The notes under the pieces: model-generated
Databases searched by the model: none
What the model saw: the letters and a program-made list of their open reading frames with translations, nothing else
What the model was told of the DNA's origin: nothing
DNA from: Acidobacteriota bacterium
GTDB taxonomy: Bacteria; Acidobacteriota; Vicinamibacteria; Marinacidobacterales; Marinacidobacteraceae
Direction: 5' to 3'
DNA length: 44,835 nt
NCBI GenBank assembly: GCA_022828085.1
Contig: JAJEIY010000089.1
Span: 1-44,835, forward strand
Position numbers and translations under genes: made by a program
Shown here: in pieces, positions 16,340 to 25,058 of the stretch
How positions within the stretch are numbered: the stretch's first letter is position 1
How the letters are laid out: each line of letters begins with the position of its first letter

Positions 16340-17326
16340 CTACGGCGCTTCGACGTCGTGCCCCGTGATGGCCTCGACGAGCGTCAGGTCCACGTCGTCC
16401 CCCGCGTTCCGCCACACCTCGCGCGCCAACTCCAGGAGAACGCCGGTTTCCGGATGGGAGAACCGCACCCCCGCGGCTTCGAGAGTGGTGAGCGCCTCCG
16501 CGTCCTGACGCTGGTACTCCTCGCGCTCGGCGTCCACCGCCTTCCGGGCCGCCGCGCGGACCGCTGCCTGATCTTCCGGGGACAGCGACGAGAAGAACCG
16601 CTCGCTCATCACCAGCGGCTGCACGAGGTACATCCAGCCGATCTCCGACCAGTTGGGCGCCACCTCGAAGAAGCGCTTCGAAAGGTAGTTCGAGCGGGCG
16701 GCCTCGGCGCCGTCGATGACCCCCTGTTCGAGCGCCGTATAGACCTCCCCGTAGGCCATCGGCAGCGGGTTCGCGCCGAATGCCTCGAAGGCCCGCAGGT
16801 GGAGCGGGTTCTCCATGGTCCGGATCTTGAGCCCCGCGAGGTCCTCCGTTCTCTCGACCGGCCGGTCCCGGGTCATCACGTGGCGGAGACCCGCCTCGAA
16901 GTAGCCGAGAAGAACGAGACCCCGCTGCCGCAGCGGTTCCTCGAAGCGGGCCCCGATGGGACCGTCGAGCACCTCGTACATGTGGGGGCGGTCCCGGAAG
17001 AGGTAGGGCAGGTCGAAGACCAGCAGCTCGGGCGCGAAGGTGGCGAGCGGCGCGTTCGAGGGCGTCGTCAGCTCGACCGCTCCGATGATCGTCAGCTCGA
17101 TGACGTCGCGCTCGTTTCCGAGCGCGTTGTTCGGATAGATCTCCACGGCGACACGGCCGCCGGTCGCCGCCGCGATCTCGCGCGCGAAGACCTCCAGTCC
17201 CTTCACCGCCGGTTCGTTCGCGGCGGTGCTCGTGCTCGCCTTGATGATGATCCGGCGCTCTTCAGGCGCCGCGCAGCCGGCGAGCAACGCGAGACCCGCG
17301 AGGACGGGAAGCACCGGCCGCACCAT
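16340..17326 (-). CDS. dctP: TRAP transporter substrate-binding lipoprotein (DctP family)
   Basis: A 328-residue periplasmic solute receptor for a secondary, Na+-driven TRAP system. The signal MVRPVLPVLAGLALLAGC has a perfect lipobox, LAGC (Cys18), so it is membrane-anchored. Family hallmarks are the carboxylate-binding region LAGLKIRTMENPLHLRAFEA and the segment MAYGEVYTALEQGVIDGAE. The ATG at 17326 overlaps the dctM stop by one base (TGATG). Ligands of this family are usually organic acids, sialic acids or ectoines; the actual substrate cannot be read from sequence. Confidence 0.93.
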   Translation of the reverse strand: MVRPVLPVLAGLALLAGCAAPEERRIIIKASTSTAANEPAVKGLEVFAREIAAATGGRVAVEIYPNNALGNERDVIELTIIGAVELTTPSNAPLATFAPELLVFDLPYLFRDRPHMYEVLDGPIGARFEEPLRQRGLVLLGYFEAGLRHVMTRDRPVERTEDLAGLKIRTMENPLHLRAFEAFGANPLPMAYGEVYTALEQGVIDGAEAARSNYLSKRFFEVAPNWSEIGWMYLVQPLVMSERFFSSLSPEDQAAVRAAARKAVDAEREEYQRQDAEALTTLEAAGVRFSHPETGVLLELAREVWRNAGDDVDLTLVEAITGHDVEAP

Positions 17327-18609
17327 CAGAGCATCCCCAGCCAGCGCGGCAGGACCGTCACCGCGTCCGGAAAGACGGTCATCAGCACCAGCACCGCCAC
17401 CATGGCGAGCACCGGACGCACCGTCCATCCCGCGATGTCGCTGATGCTCCGCTTCGCGATGGTGCAGGCGACGAAGAGCGTCGCGCCGTAGGGCGGCGTC
17501 ACCATGCCGATGCAGAGGTTCACCGAGGCCAGCACCCCGAAGTGGATGGGATCGATCCCGAGCTGGAGCGCCAGCGGGAACAGGATGGGCATGATCACGA
17601 TGATCGCGGAGATGCTCTCCATGAACATGCCCACCACGATGAGGATGATGTTGCAGACGATCAGGAAGGAGAGCTGGCCGCCGGCCAGGGCTTCCACCTG
17701 TCCTCCCACCTGATCGGGCACCCGGCCCACCGCGATGATCCAGGCGAGCAGGAAGGCGCTGGTGGCGACGAAGAGCACGACGCACGATCGGAGCGCGGCG
17801 CTCACCAGCAGCGGGCGCAGGTCCCGGAGACGGAGTTCCCGGTAGACGAAGAACCCCACCGCCAGGCCGTAGGCGACCGCGACCCCGGCGGCTTCGGTGG
17901 CGGTGAAGATCCCGGCCAGGATGCCGCCGAGCACCACGACCGGCATGCCGAGCGCCGGGAGCGCCCCCAGGATCGCCCGGGTAAGGGAGCCGTCCGGCGG
18001 GGGCGGCGCGTTTCCGGACGCGGCGAACGCGGCCTCGTAGCGGCGCGAACGGCGGAGGTTGATGCCGATGAGCGCGGCCGCCATGAGGAACCCGGGCACG
18101 ATGCCGCCCACGAAGAGCGCCGCGATGGAGGTCTCCGTCACGTAGCCCATGACGATCATGATGATGCTCGGCGGGATGATCGGCCCCAGCGCCCCGCCCG
18201 CCGCCTGGAGCGCGGTGGCGAAGCCGGTGGGATACCCGCGCTCCTGCATTGCCGGGATCATCATGGAGCCCACCGCCGCGGTACTGGCGCTCGAGCTGCC
18301 GGAGATGCTCGCGAAGAACATGGACGAGACCACCGAGACGATGGGGAGTCCGCCGCGCAGCCGTCCCACCACCTCGACCGTCCGCCGGGAGATCCCGCAG
18401 GCGTTCATGAGTTCTCCGGCGAAGATGAAGAGCGGCACCGCCATGAGCGCCCAGGAGTTCAGCGCCGCGAAGGCCCGCTGCGGGATGATCTCGAAGGGGA
18501 TCTGACCGTCGGCGACGAGCGCCGCCATGCCGCTCAGCCCGATCGCGAAGGCGACCGGCACCCCGAGCAGGAGCAGGACGGCGAGGGTGATGAGGAGAGC
18601 CGGGATCAC
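17326..18609 (-). CDS. dctM: TRAP transporter large permease (DctM family)
   Basis: A 427-residue integral membrane protein with about 12 hydrophobic segments. It is the ion-coupled transport subunit of the TRAP system. Recognisable segments include VPLFIFAGELMNACGISRRT, SISGSSSASTAAVGSMMIP, GPIIPPSIIMIVMGY, FTATEAAGVAV and MVTPPYGATLFV. The GTG at 18609 is chosen because it forms a 4-bp GTGA overlap with the dctQ stop and the family N-terminus IPALLITLAVLLLLGVPVAFAIG starts there. The frame is open much further upstream, but that part is dctQ read out of frame. Confidence 0.94.
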   Translation of the reverse strand: MIPALLITLAVLLLLGVPVAFAIGLSGMAALVADGQIPFEIIPQRAFAALNSWALMAVPLFIFAGELMNACGISRRTVEVVGRLRGGLPIVSVVSSMFFASISGSSSASTAAVGSMMIPAMQERGYPTGFATALQAAGGALGPIIPPSIIMIVMGYVTETSIAALFVGGIVPGFLMAAALIGINLRRSRRYEAAFAASGNAPPPPDGSLTRAILGALPALGMPVVVLGGILAGIFTATEAAGVAVAYGLAVGFFVYRELRLRDLRPLLVSAALRSCVVLFVATSAFLLAWIIAVGRVPDQVGGQVEALAGGQLSFLIVCNIILIVVGMFMESISAIIVIMPILFPLALQLGIDPIHFGVLASVNLCIGMVTPPYGATLFVACTIAKRSISDIAGWTVRPVLAMVAVLVLMTVFPDAVTVLPRWLGML

Positions 18610-19082
18610 GGGTCGCCGTCCCCTCGCTCTGTCCCCCGGTGGAGCCCGGCAACGATGAGGACCCCCGCCGCCAGCGCCATGAGGACCCCGCTGACCGGCA
18701 CGGCCAGATAGGGCCAGACCATCGAGATCCCGAGCGCCGGCGAGGTCTGGAAGCCCGCGACCGCCAGGAGGCGGGCGCCGTAGAAGGCGAGGCCCAGGCA
18801 GAAGAGCGCCGAGATCAGCAGCACGCCGGTTCGGAGGGCCAGCGCCGCCCTCGGCGGCAGGCGGGGCGTCACGTAGTCCACCGCCAAATGCATCCCGCGC
18901 CGCACGCAGATCGGGGACGCCAACAGCACCAGCCAGACCTGCAGGAAGCGGGCAAGTTCCTCGGTCCAGCTCGGTGGACTCCCGAAGAGGTAGCGGGCCC
19001 CCACCTGGTAGATCACGAGCGCCGCCATGAGTCCGAGGGCGATCGCCGCCCCGGTCTCGAGCGCTCGCCAGAGGCGGTTCAT
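18606..19082 (-). CDS. dctQ: TRAP transporter small permease (DctQ family)
   Basis: A 158-residue membrane protein with four predicted helices, the partner subunit of DctM. The typical segment VGARYLFGSPPSWTEELARFLQVWLVLLASPICVRRGMHLAVD includes the TEE-R motif of the family. The ATG at 19082 (MNRLWRALETG) has AGGA shortly upstream. Longer in-frame openings run into the dispersed repeat. It is the first gene of the operon dctQ-dctM-dctP-M20. The N-terminus of an unrelated leaderless M20 gene lies divergently at 19323. Confidence 0.92.
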   Translation of the reverse strand: MNRLWRALETGAAIALGLMAALVIYQVGARYLFGSPPSWTEELARFLQVWLVLLASPICVRRGMHLAVDYVTPRLPPRAALALRTGVLLISALFCLGLAFYGARLLAVAGFQTSPALGISMVWPYLAVPVSGVLMALAAGVLIVAGLHRGTERGDGDP

Positions 19083-19133
19083 GAGTCCTGCATGGCGGAG
19101 GGCCGCTGGCGACTCTACCGGAGCGGCCGCTCG

Positions 19134-19172
19134 GAGCGCCGGCCTCCGGCCGGCATCGCGGCCGCAGGCCGC
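19134..19172 (-). repeat. Dispersed double-hairpin repeat, copy H
   Basis: Minus-oriented. GCCGGCCTCCGGCCGGC-type stem is followed by hairpin GCGGCCGCAGGCCGC. The stem bases differ from other copies but still pair. Confidence 0.65.
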
Positions 19173-19274
19173 GAAACGCGTGCCGGCGCTCTCCCGCATG
19201 GCGTGGCGCCATCCCGTGTGACGTTGCGCCATACGCCAACGTGAGGCCTGGAGTTTCGCTCGCTGCGCGAGCGA

Positions 19275-19297
19275 TGCCGGCCGGAGGCCGGCGCTCC
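19275..19297 (+). repeat. Dispersed repeat, copy I (short)
   Basis: TGCCGGCCGGAGGCCGGCGC with downstream CTCC; hairpin GCCGGCC-GGA-GGCCGGC. It abuts the promoter of the M20 gene at 19323. Confidence 0.6.
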
Positions 19298-19308
19298 GCC
19301 CTGCGCCC

Positions 19309-19314
19309 TACAAT
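19309..19314 (+). promoter_or_regulatory. -10 element of M20 gene, near-leaderless
   Basis: TACAAT ends 8 nt before the ATG at 19323, and no Shine-Dalgarno sequence lies between them. The transcript would have almost no leader. Confidence 0.45.
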
Positions 19315-19322
19315 CGCCGGCC

Positions 19323-20723
19323 ATGACCGATACCCGCGAGTTCCTGGACCGTTTCTGGGAGGACGAGATCCTGCCCTCCCTCACCGATTACGTCGCCGTC
19401 CCGAACGTGTCGGTGCTGTTCGACCCGGACTGGGAAGCGAACGGGCACATGGAGGACGCGCTCCAGATGGGCAAGGCGTTCATGGAGAAGCACGCCCCGG
19501 ACGACGCGACCCTCCACGTGGGACGGATTCCGGGAAGGACGCCGCTGCTGCTCCTCGATTGCCCCGGCGAAGCGGACGGCACGATCCTGATGTACGGCCA
19601 CCTCGACAAGCAGCCCGAGATGGTCGGCTGGCGGGACGGCCTCGGCCCCTGGAGCCCGGTCCGCGAGGGCGACAAGCTCTACGGCCGGGGCGGAGCGGAC
19701 GACGGGTACGCGCTCTACTGCGCGCTCGCCGCGCTCGAAGCGGTGCGCCGCGAGGGCAAGAAGCGCGCCCGCGTGGTCCTGCTGGTCGAGTTCTCCGAGG
19801 AGAGCGGCTCCCCGGACCTGCCCGCCTACATGGAGTCCTTCGCCGACGTCATCGGCAGCCCCGACCTCGTGATCTGCCTCGACTCGGGCGCCGGCAACTA
19901 CGACCAGCTCTGGTCCACGACCTCGCTGCGCGGGATGGTGGGCGGCACGCTGCAGGCCGAGGTGCTCACCGAGGGCGTCCACTCGGGCGACGCGGGCGGG
20001 GTCGTGCCCCCGCCCTTCCTGATCCTGCGGAAGCTGCTCGACCGGCTCGAGGACCCGGTCACCGACCGCATCATTCCGGAGGCGCTCCACGCCGAGATCC
20101 CTGCGGAGCGGGTTGCGCAGGCGGAGGCGGCGGCCGAGACCCTGGGTTCGGACACCTTCAGCCGCTTTCCCTGGGCCGGCAACACTGGCCGGCCGGGCAT
20201 TCCCACCGGTGAACTCATCCTGAACCGCACCTGGCGCCCGAACCTGGCGGTGACCGGACAGGGCGGGCTGCCGTCGCTCGAGAAAGCCGGCAACGTCCTG
20301 CTGCCCCAGGTGACGCTGAACCTCTCCTTCCGGCTTCCCCCCACGGTGGATCCAAAGGCCGCGCAGGATGCGATCCGGGAAGTCGTGGAACCGGACCCGC
20401 CCTACGGCGCCAAGGTCACCCTGCACTTCCACGAGCCCGCGCAGGGCTGGTCGGCTCCCGCGCTCGCGCCCTGGCTCGGCGACGCCCTCCGCGACGCCTC
20501 GATGGGCGCCTACGGCAAGCCGGCCATGTACATGGGCGAGGGCGGTTCCATCCCCTTCATGGGCATGCTCGGCGAGCAGTTCCCCGAGGCGCAGTTCGTC
20601 ATCACCGGCGTGCTCGGCCCGAACTCGAACGCCCACGGCCCGAACGAGTTCCTCGAGATCGCCTACGCGAAGCGCCTCACGGAGGCGGTGGCCACCGTCG
20701 TCGCCCGCCACGCCGTGCGTTAG
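19323..20723 (+). CDS. M20-family metallopeptidase (CNDP-like dipeptidase)
   Basis: A 466-residue cytosolic di-zinc peptidase. The residues all appear intact: H93 and D95 in LMYGHLDKQPE, D126 in GRGGADDGYA, the E159-E160 pair in VEFSEESGSPD, Asp in VICLDSGAGN, dimer-domain His in TEGVHSGDAGG and terminal His in SNAHGPNEFL. Length and the YGHLDKQP segment resemble carnosinase/CNDP-type dipeptidases. It is transcribed alone from a near-leaderless promoter. It is a useful comparator for the degenerate M20 protein at 15125. Physiological dipeptide substrate is unknown. Confidence 0.93.
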   Translation: MTDTREFLDRFWEDEILPSLTDYVAVPNVSVLFDPDWEANGHMEDALQMGKAFMEKHAPDDATLHVGRIPGRTPLLLLDCPGEADGTILMYGHLDKQPEMVGWRDGLGPWSPVREGDKLYGRGGADDGYALYCALAALEAVRREGKKRARVVLLVEFSEESGSPDLPAYMESFADVIGSPDLVICLDSGAGNYDQLWSTTSLRGMVGGTLQAEVLTEGVHSGDAGGVVPPPFLILRKLLDRLEDPVTDRIIPEALHAEIPAERVAQAEAAAETLGSDTFSRFPWAGNTGRPGIPTGELILNRTWRPNLAVTGQGGLPSLEKAGNVLLPQVTLNLSFRLPPTVDPKAAQDAIREVVEPDPPYGAKVTLHFHEPAQGWSAPALAPWLGDALRDASMGAYGKPAMYMGEGGSIPFMGMLGEQFPEAQFVITGVLGPNSNAHGPNEFLEIAYAKRLTEAVATVVARHAVR

Positions 20724-20781
20724 GGCACCTCGGCGGAGGAACTCCGATCATCGGATCCCCCCGCAATTCCCGCCATGACAA

Positions 20782-20842
20782 ATGGCGGAAACGGCTTGGA
20801 ACGCCGGCTTCAGCCGGCACCGCCGCGCACAGCGCCGCGGGT
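20782..20842 (-). repeat. Dispersed double-hairpin repeat, copy J
   Basis: Minus-oriented: AATGGCGGAAACGGCTTGGA, then hairpin GCCGGCTTCAGCCGGC and a GCGCACAGCGCCGCG segment. The outer GGCGGAAACGGCTTGGA tail is the inverse of the CCAAGCCGTTTCCGCC tail of copies C, D and G, so this tail belongs to the unit. Confidence 0.7.
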
Positions 20843-20851
20843 GGGTCACCC

Positions 20852-22150
20852 TCATCCGGCCAGATAGCGCTCGATTTGCCCTAGACGAACGGTGACGGCA
20901 TCTAAGACCACAGCCTCCAGCGCCGGCGGGAAGTTCTCCGGCAGGCTCGCGCGAACGGTATCGAAGGCTCCGGCGCGGCCTTCGACCAAGTCCGCGAACA
21001 GACCGCGAACCGCACGCTTCGGAACACCGGCGGCTCTCCCGCTCTCGACGAAATGCTCCGGCTCGATATGCGCCACTCCCCGAATCCCCGCGTTTCCTGC
21101 GGCGAGGGACATCACGGCTTCGTCCTCGGGAAGTTCCCCTCCGGTGAGCGCGGGCTGGACGGACACCATGTCGTAGAACGGCGCCAGCCGGAATCGGCCG
21201 CGCGGGAGCAGTCGGAGGCTGTAGTTCTTGGCGTGGCCGTCAATCGCCGCGAGCAGCCAGAAGACGATCTGCGCCCGTAAGAAACCTTGACGGTCCGCGT
21301 CGGGGGACGCCGAGCCCTCGAGCAAGCCGAGTAGCCGGGTCATGCCCGGTCCCCCGTCCATCTCGTACTTCCGCCCGGACGGCACGGCGAGCGCCTGGGC
21401 GAGATCTTCGTGGGGAACCCGCAGGAGCCGTCCATCGTTCGTCCAGCGCCGGTCGAATCGTTCGACCACCAACACCCGGACCTCATCGAAGTCCGCAATG
21501 CGGGCAGGCGCCACATCCAACCCGAACGCCGACGCCACGCGCAGGCACAGGAACTCGTTCTCGACGCTCTGGCTGAAGTCGACTCCCAGTAGCGAACCGA
21601 TCTGGGGTTTCAAGATGTGGGTCGTCGGCGTGAATCCGAGCGGGAACTGCCAAATCCCATCCGCGAACAGCAGCGCTGTCTTCCGCTGTGCCCCGGCAAG
21701 CGAGATCCGAAAGCGCGGACCGACTCCGAGTGGACGCCGATCCAACTCCGAGACGAATCTCGCCACCTCTTCGTCCGAAACGGGCGTTCCGGCGACAGCG
21801 CCGGGCGGGCCGGGATCCTCCCCGTCCGGAACGAAGGTCAGGGCGCCGGCCGAACACCGGCCCAGATAGGCGAGCAGGGTGTACGGGTGCGTGTCCGGCG
21901 CGTCCACGCGCACTGCCAGCCGAGCACGCATCCCTTCGGAGTCGGGCAGCAGATTGTCGAGAAACCGGAATACCGGCTCGCCTCGGTGGCCGGCCGGGTC
22001 AAGCGGTAAAGAGAGCGAGGCCGGCGTGGCGCCCTCCCAGGCGAGCCAATCCGGGTCGTATTGGAGCGCGAGTCCCGACGCCGTTCGGGTGAGCTTCCCG
22101 AGACGCCTTCCGTTCTCGAAGAGTTGGAGGGTCCGAACCGTAGACCTCAT
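20852..22150 (-). CDS. hipA: HipA-family serine/threonine kinase toxin
   Basis: A 432-residue kinase toxin; E. coli HipA phosphorylates glutamyl-tRNA synthetase and induces persistence. The autophosphorylation/Gly-rich loop FRISLAGAQRKT places Ser at 150, as in E. coli HipA. Catalytic D304 and N309 are in AIDGHAKN, and the metal-binding Asp is D327 in LAPFYDMVS. The N-terminal domain includes FLDNLLPDSEGMR. The ATG at 22150 has GGAG 9 nt upstream and begins 16 nt after hipB. An in-frame GTG at 22189 would overlap hipB. The target could be a different tRNA synthetase or other protein. Confidence 0.92.
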   Translation of the reverse strand: MRSTVRTLQLFENGRRLGKLTRTASGLALQYDPDWLAWEGATPASLSLPLDPAGHRGEPVFRFLDNLLPDSEGMRARLAVRVDAPDTHPYTLLAYLGRCSAGALTFVPDGEDPGPPGAVAGTPVSDEEVARFVSELDRRPLGVGPRFRISLAGAQRKTALLFADGIWQFPLGFTPTTHILKPQIGSLLGVDFSQSVENEFLCLRVASAFGLDVAPARIADFDEVRVLVVERFDRRWTNDGRLLRVPHEDLAQALAVPSGRKYEMDGGPGMTRLLGLLEGSASPDADRQGFLRAQIVFWLLAAIDGHAKNYSLRLLPRGRFRLAPFYDMVSVQPALTGGELPEDEAVMSLAAGNAGIRGVAHIEPEHFVESGRAAGVPKRAVRGLFADLVEGRAGAFDTVRASLPENFPPALEAVVLDAVTVRLGQIERYLAG

Positions 22151-22166
22151 GTTCGACAGCTCCGAT

Positions 22167-22415
22167 TCATTCGAGACGATCCGGTTCACCGAGTACCTGT
22201 TCGCGGTCCCGCAGGGCCACTTCGCGGCCGAGCACCGCGAGCAGTCGGAAGACCGTGTCCAGCCGCGTTCCCGGCGCGCCGTTCTCGGCGGCGGAAACGG
22301 TCGCCTGCCGCAGGACGCACGCTTCCGCCAATTCGGCCTGGGTCATGCCCTGCCGCCGCCGGAGGACGCGGATGGCCTGGCCGAGGCCGCGCGGACTTGT
22401 CGCGATGGGCTCCAT
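22167..22415 (-). CDS. hipB: HipB-type helix-turn-helix antitoxin
   Basis: An 82-residue XRE-family repressor. The helix-turn-helix is RRRQGMTQAELAEACVLRQ, followed by ATVSAAENG. It is expected to neutralise HipA and repress the operon. The ATG at 22415 is chosen because an earlier in-frame ATG (at about 22454) lies inside the -10 box and the palindromic operator, which cannot be translated from a transcript starting there. The gene is followed by hipA 16 nt later. Confidence 0.87.
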   Translation of the reverse strand: MEPIATSPRGLGQAIRVLRRRQGMTQAELAEACVLRQATVSAAENGAPGTRLDTVFRLLAVLGREVALRDREQVLGEPDRLE

Positions 22416-22428
22416 GGTGCTGCCTGGA

Positions 22429-22471
22429 ATACGCCAGAGCGTATGTCTCACCATTATACGCTAGAGCGCAA
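22429..22471 (-). promoter_or_regulatory. hipBA promoter with two palindromic operators
   Basis: A perfect 16-bp palindrome, ATACGCCAGAGCGTAT (22429-22444), and a second degenerate site, ATACGC-TAGA-GCGCAA (22456-22471), have centres 27 bp apart. On the minus strand a consensus TATAAT (22453-22458) overlaps the second site, so the predicted transcription start lies between the two. Binding by HipB would block the promoter. Confidence 0.7.
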
Positions 22472-22502
22472 ACAGCATTGGGGGTCCGAAGCAGGAGAGA
22501 CG

Positions 22503-22552
22503 ACGCGCTGGCCCCGGCCAGCGCGTGCCGACTGAAAGTGGACGCTCCCTAA
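22503..22552 (+). repeat. Perfect palindrome plus degenerate dispersed repeat, copy K
   Basis: ACGCGCTGGCC/GGCCAGCGCGT (22503-22526) is a perfect 11-bp stem with a 2-nt centre. It is followed by GTGCCGACTGAAAGTGGACG and CTCC, a decayed form of the second hairpin. It sits at the 3' end of the DapA-like gene and may serve as its terminator structure. Confidence 0.55.
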
Positions 22553-23484
22553 GCGCCGGGAACCCCGATCTCGATCAGGAGCGTTCGCAGTTCCTCGCGC
22601 TCGGACTCGTCGAGACGGCGGGTGGGGAGCCGGCTCGGCCCGCCCTTCCGCCCGGTCAACTCGAGCGCCGCGTTGACGACGGGGCTCTCGGCTCCGGTGC
22701 GGCGCCACATCCGCACCCGGAAGTCGTACCACGGCCAGTTGACCGTGCTCAACAGCTCCTGCGCCCGGGCGTACTCGCCCGCTTCCATCAACCGAAAAAC
22801 CTCGAGGTCGTGTTCGGGCCAGACCGTGCACAGGTGGGTGATGTACCCCCGTCCGCCGAGCATGTGGGTCAGTCCCTGGAGACCGTGGTTGTCGATGACG
22901 GCGAGTCGGTCCCGGAAGCGCACCACCCCGCGCTGGTAGTCCAGGGTGCCGCGCGCGGTGGACCACTTGAGGGCGAGGCAGCGGGGCAGCTCGGCGAGCC
23001 GTTCGACATCGTCGAGCGACATGTCGTACGCCTCCCAGTGGGTGTTGTAGATCATGATCCCCAGCGTGCTGGTGGCTTCGTGCACCGTCTCGAACAGCCG
23101 GTAGCAGTCCTCCGGCGACGACTCGTAGTAGTAGCCCGGCGCGAGCTGGATGCCCCAGGCGCCGATGTCCTCGGCGAAGCGGGCAAGTTCCACGGACACG
23201 GCGGGGTTCGTGTCCTGGGCTCCGACCAGCACGGGCGTCCGGCCATCCGCGGCCCGAACGATGGTTTCGCTCACCGCCTTTCGCTCATCGAGCGTCAGCA
23301 TCGGGAAGTCGCCCCCGGCGCCGGCGGCCAGCAGCACCCCGCTTCCGGTGCGTACGCCCCGCTCCACGACGTGATTGACGTTCTCGCGGATGGCGTCGTG
23401 ATCGACGCTGAGGTCGTCCGCGTAGTTGGTGATGACCGGAATCAACGGTCCACAGATGGTCTTCCTGGCGTCCGCCGGCGTCAT
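22549..23484 (-). CDS. Dihydrodipicolinate synthase/N-acetylneuraminate lyase family protein
   Basis: A 311-residue class I aldolase-type TIM barrel. The Schiff-base Lys is K173 in LALKWST, the catalytic Tyr is Y146 in IMIYNTHW, and the substrate-loop segment is LLAAGAGGDFPMLTLDERK, which departs from the GTTGE motif of true DapA. Family members cleave or form 2-keto acids (DHDPS, NAL, KDG aldolase and others). The absence of lysine-pathway neighbours and the altered loop argue against DapA itself. ATG 23484 has AAGGAGA upstream. It is divergent from the symporter operon, with only 50 bp between start codons, so shared regulation is possible. Confidence 0.85.
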   Translation of the reverse strand: MTPADARKTICGPLIPVITNYADDLSVDHDAIRENVNHVVERGVRTGSGVLLAAGAGGDFPMLTLDERKAVSETIVRAADGRTPVLVGAQDTNPAVSVELARFAEDIGAWGIQLAPGYYYESSPEDCYRLFETVHEATSTLGIMIYNTHWEAYDMSLDDVERLAELPRCLALKWSTARGTLDYQRGVVRFRDRLAVIDNHGLQGLTHMLGGRGYITHLCTVWPEHDLEVFRLMEAGEYARAQELLSTVNWPWYDFRVRMWRRTGAESPVVNAALELTGRKGGPSRLPTRRLDESEREELRTLLIEIGVPGA

Positions 23485-23534
23485 GGTTCGGGTCTCCTTC
23501 GCCTTGCGGCGGTGTGTTATACCCGAGCGCGCCG

Positions 23535-25058
23535 ATGAATCAGGGCCTCGCCGCCGTCGACTGGCTCGTGCTCGCGGCCTACGCAGGGCTCACCCTCTGG
23601 CTCGGCTGGCACTACGGCCGGCGCCAGTCCTCGACGAAGGAGTACTTCGTCGGCGGCGGCCGGCTCCACCCCGTGGCCGTCGGCGTCTCGCTGTTCGCGA
23701 CGCTCGTCAGCACGGTGTCGTATCTATCCGTGCCGGGGGAAACGCTCGGGCGGGGGCCGGTGCTGCTCGTCCAGCTCCTGGGGCTTCCCCTCGTCTATGT
23801 CGTCGTCTGCTACGGCCTGCTCCCGGTCTACATGAGGCACCGGGTGACGAGCGCCTACGAACTCCTCGAGGTGCGCCTCGGGCTCGGAGCGCGGCTCCTG
23901 GGCGCTTCGATGTTCATCGTCCTGCGGCTCGCCTGGATGTCGCTCGTGGTCTACGCGGCGGCGGTGGCGCTGACGGTCATGATCGGCGCCGGCCCCTCCG
24001 CGGTACCGCTCGTCGTCCTGTTCACGGCGACGGTGGCCGTCATCTACACGTCGCTTGGAGGCCTCCGCGCCGTCGTCGTCACCGACTGCATCCAGTCCCT
24101 GCTCCTCTTTGGCGGGGCGCTCCTTGTGCTCGGCATCGTGACCGTGGAACTCGGCGGTTTTGGCTGGTTCCCAACGACCTGGCAGGCCAACTGGGACACG
24201 CAGCCCCTGTTCAGCCTCGACCCGGCGACGCGGGTGACGGCGTTCGGAACGGTGGTTTCCACGATGGTCTGGTACGCCGCCACCGCGGGAGGCGACCAGG
24301 TCTCGGTGCAGCGATTCATGGCCACGACCGACCTGCGGGCGGCCCGGCGGGCCTACGGGACCCAGCTCCTGGCGATCGCCGTCGTCACGATCGTGCTGGC
24401 GCTGGTCGGCGTGGCGCTCCTCGGCTACTTCGAGGCCTTTCCGGGACAGCTCGGGGCGGGCATGTCGCTGCGCGCCGACGCGGACCACGTGTTCCCGTTC
24501 TTCATCGCCAAGCGGCTCCCGGCGGGTATTGCGGGACTCGTCGTCGCCGCCATGTTCGCCGCCGCCATGTCAAGCGTGGACTCGGGGGTGAACTCGATCT
24601 CGGCAGTGGTGTTGACCGACTTCGTCGGCCGCTTCCGGAAGCGCCCGCGCGACGACGCGCGGGACCTCCGGCAGGCCCGCTGGCTCGCCGCGGCGGCCGG
24701 CGGACTCATCGTGCTCGGCAGCTTCCTCATGGACCTCGTCCCCGGCAACATCACCGAGGTGACGTCCAAGACGTCGAACCTGCTGACCGGACCCATCTTC
24801 GGCCTCTTCCTCTTCGCGCTGTTCATCCCCCGGGTGCGGGTCGTCGGAGCGGCCGCCGGCACCGTCGCGGGCATCGTCGCAGCCGCGCTCGTCGCCTTCT
24901 CCGGACCCATCTTCGGTTTCGATCCCGAGACCGGAGGCGACCCGGTGAGCTTCCAGTGGGTCGCCTCGGCGTCGCTCCTGGTCCAGGTCGCCGTCGGCTG
25001 GACGGTAAGCACCGTGTGGGAGAACCGCGCGCCGCGAAGGGGTACGCTCGGTTCGTGA
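23535..25058 (+). CDS. Sodium:solute symporter family transporter
   Basis: A 507-residue inner-membrane protein of the SSS family with about 13 helices. Characteristic segments are STKEYFVGGGRLHPVAVGVSLFATLVSTVSYLSVPGE near the N-terminus, TSLGGLRAVVVTDCIQSLLLFGG and AAMFAAAMSSVDSGVNSISAVV. The ATG at 23535 follows short-leader TTATAC (23517-23522). A longer in-frame start at 23514 is possible. It is first in an operon with a small membrane-anchored protein (GTGA overlap) and an HTTM-DCC fusion. The substrate is unknown; the divergent lyase gene suggests a 2-keto or sugar-acid compound, only as inference. Confidence 0.92.
   Translation: MNQGLAAVDWLVLAAYAGLTLWLGWHYGRRQSSTKEYFVGGGRLHPVAVGVSLFATLVSTVSYLSVPGETLGRGPVLLVQLLGLPLVYVVVCYGLLPVYMRHRVTSAYELLEVRLGLGARLLGASMFIVLRLAWMSLVVYAAAVALTVMIGAGPSAVPLVVLFTATVAVIYTSLGGLRAVVVTDCIQSLLLFGGALLVLGIVTVELGGFGWFPTTWQANWDTQPLFSLDPATRVTAFGTVVSTMVWYAATAGGDQVSVQRFMATTDLRAARRAYGTQLLAIAVVTIVLALVGVALLGYFEAFPGQLGAGMSLRADADHVFPFFIAKRLPAGIAGLVVAAMFAAAMSSVDSGVNSISAVVLTDFVGRFRKRPRDDARDLRQARWLAAAAGGLIVLGSFLMDLVPGNITEVTSKTSNLLTGPIFGLFLFALFIPRVRVVGAAAGTVAGIVAAALVAFSGPIFGFDPETGGDPVSFQWVASASLLVQVAVGWTVSTVWENRAPRRGTLGS

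Noticed and set aside
22549..23484. DapA (lysine biosynthesis) as a specific name
   Set aside because: The GTTGE substrate loop is not conserved and no lysine genes are adjacent, so only the family is assigned.
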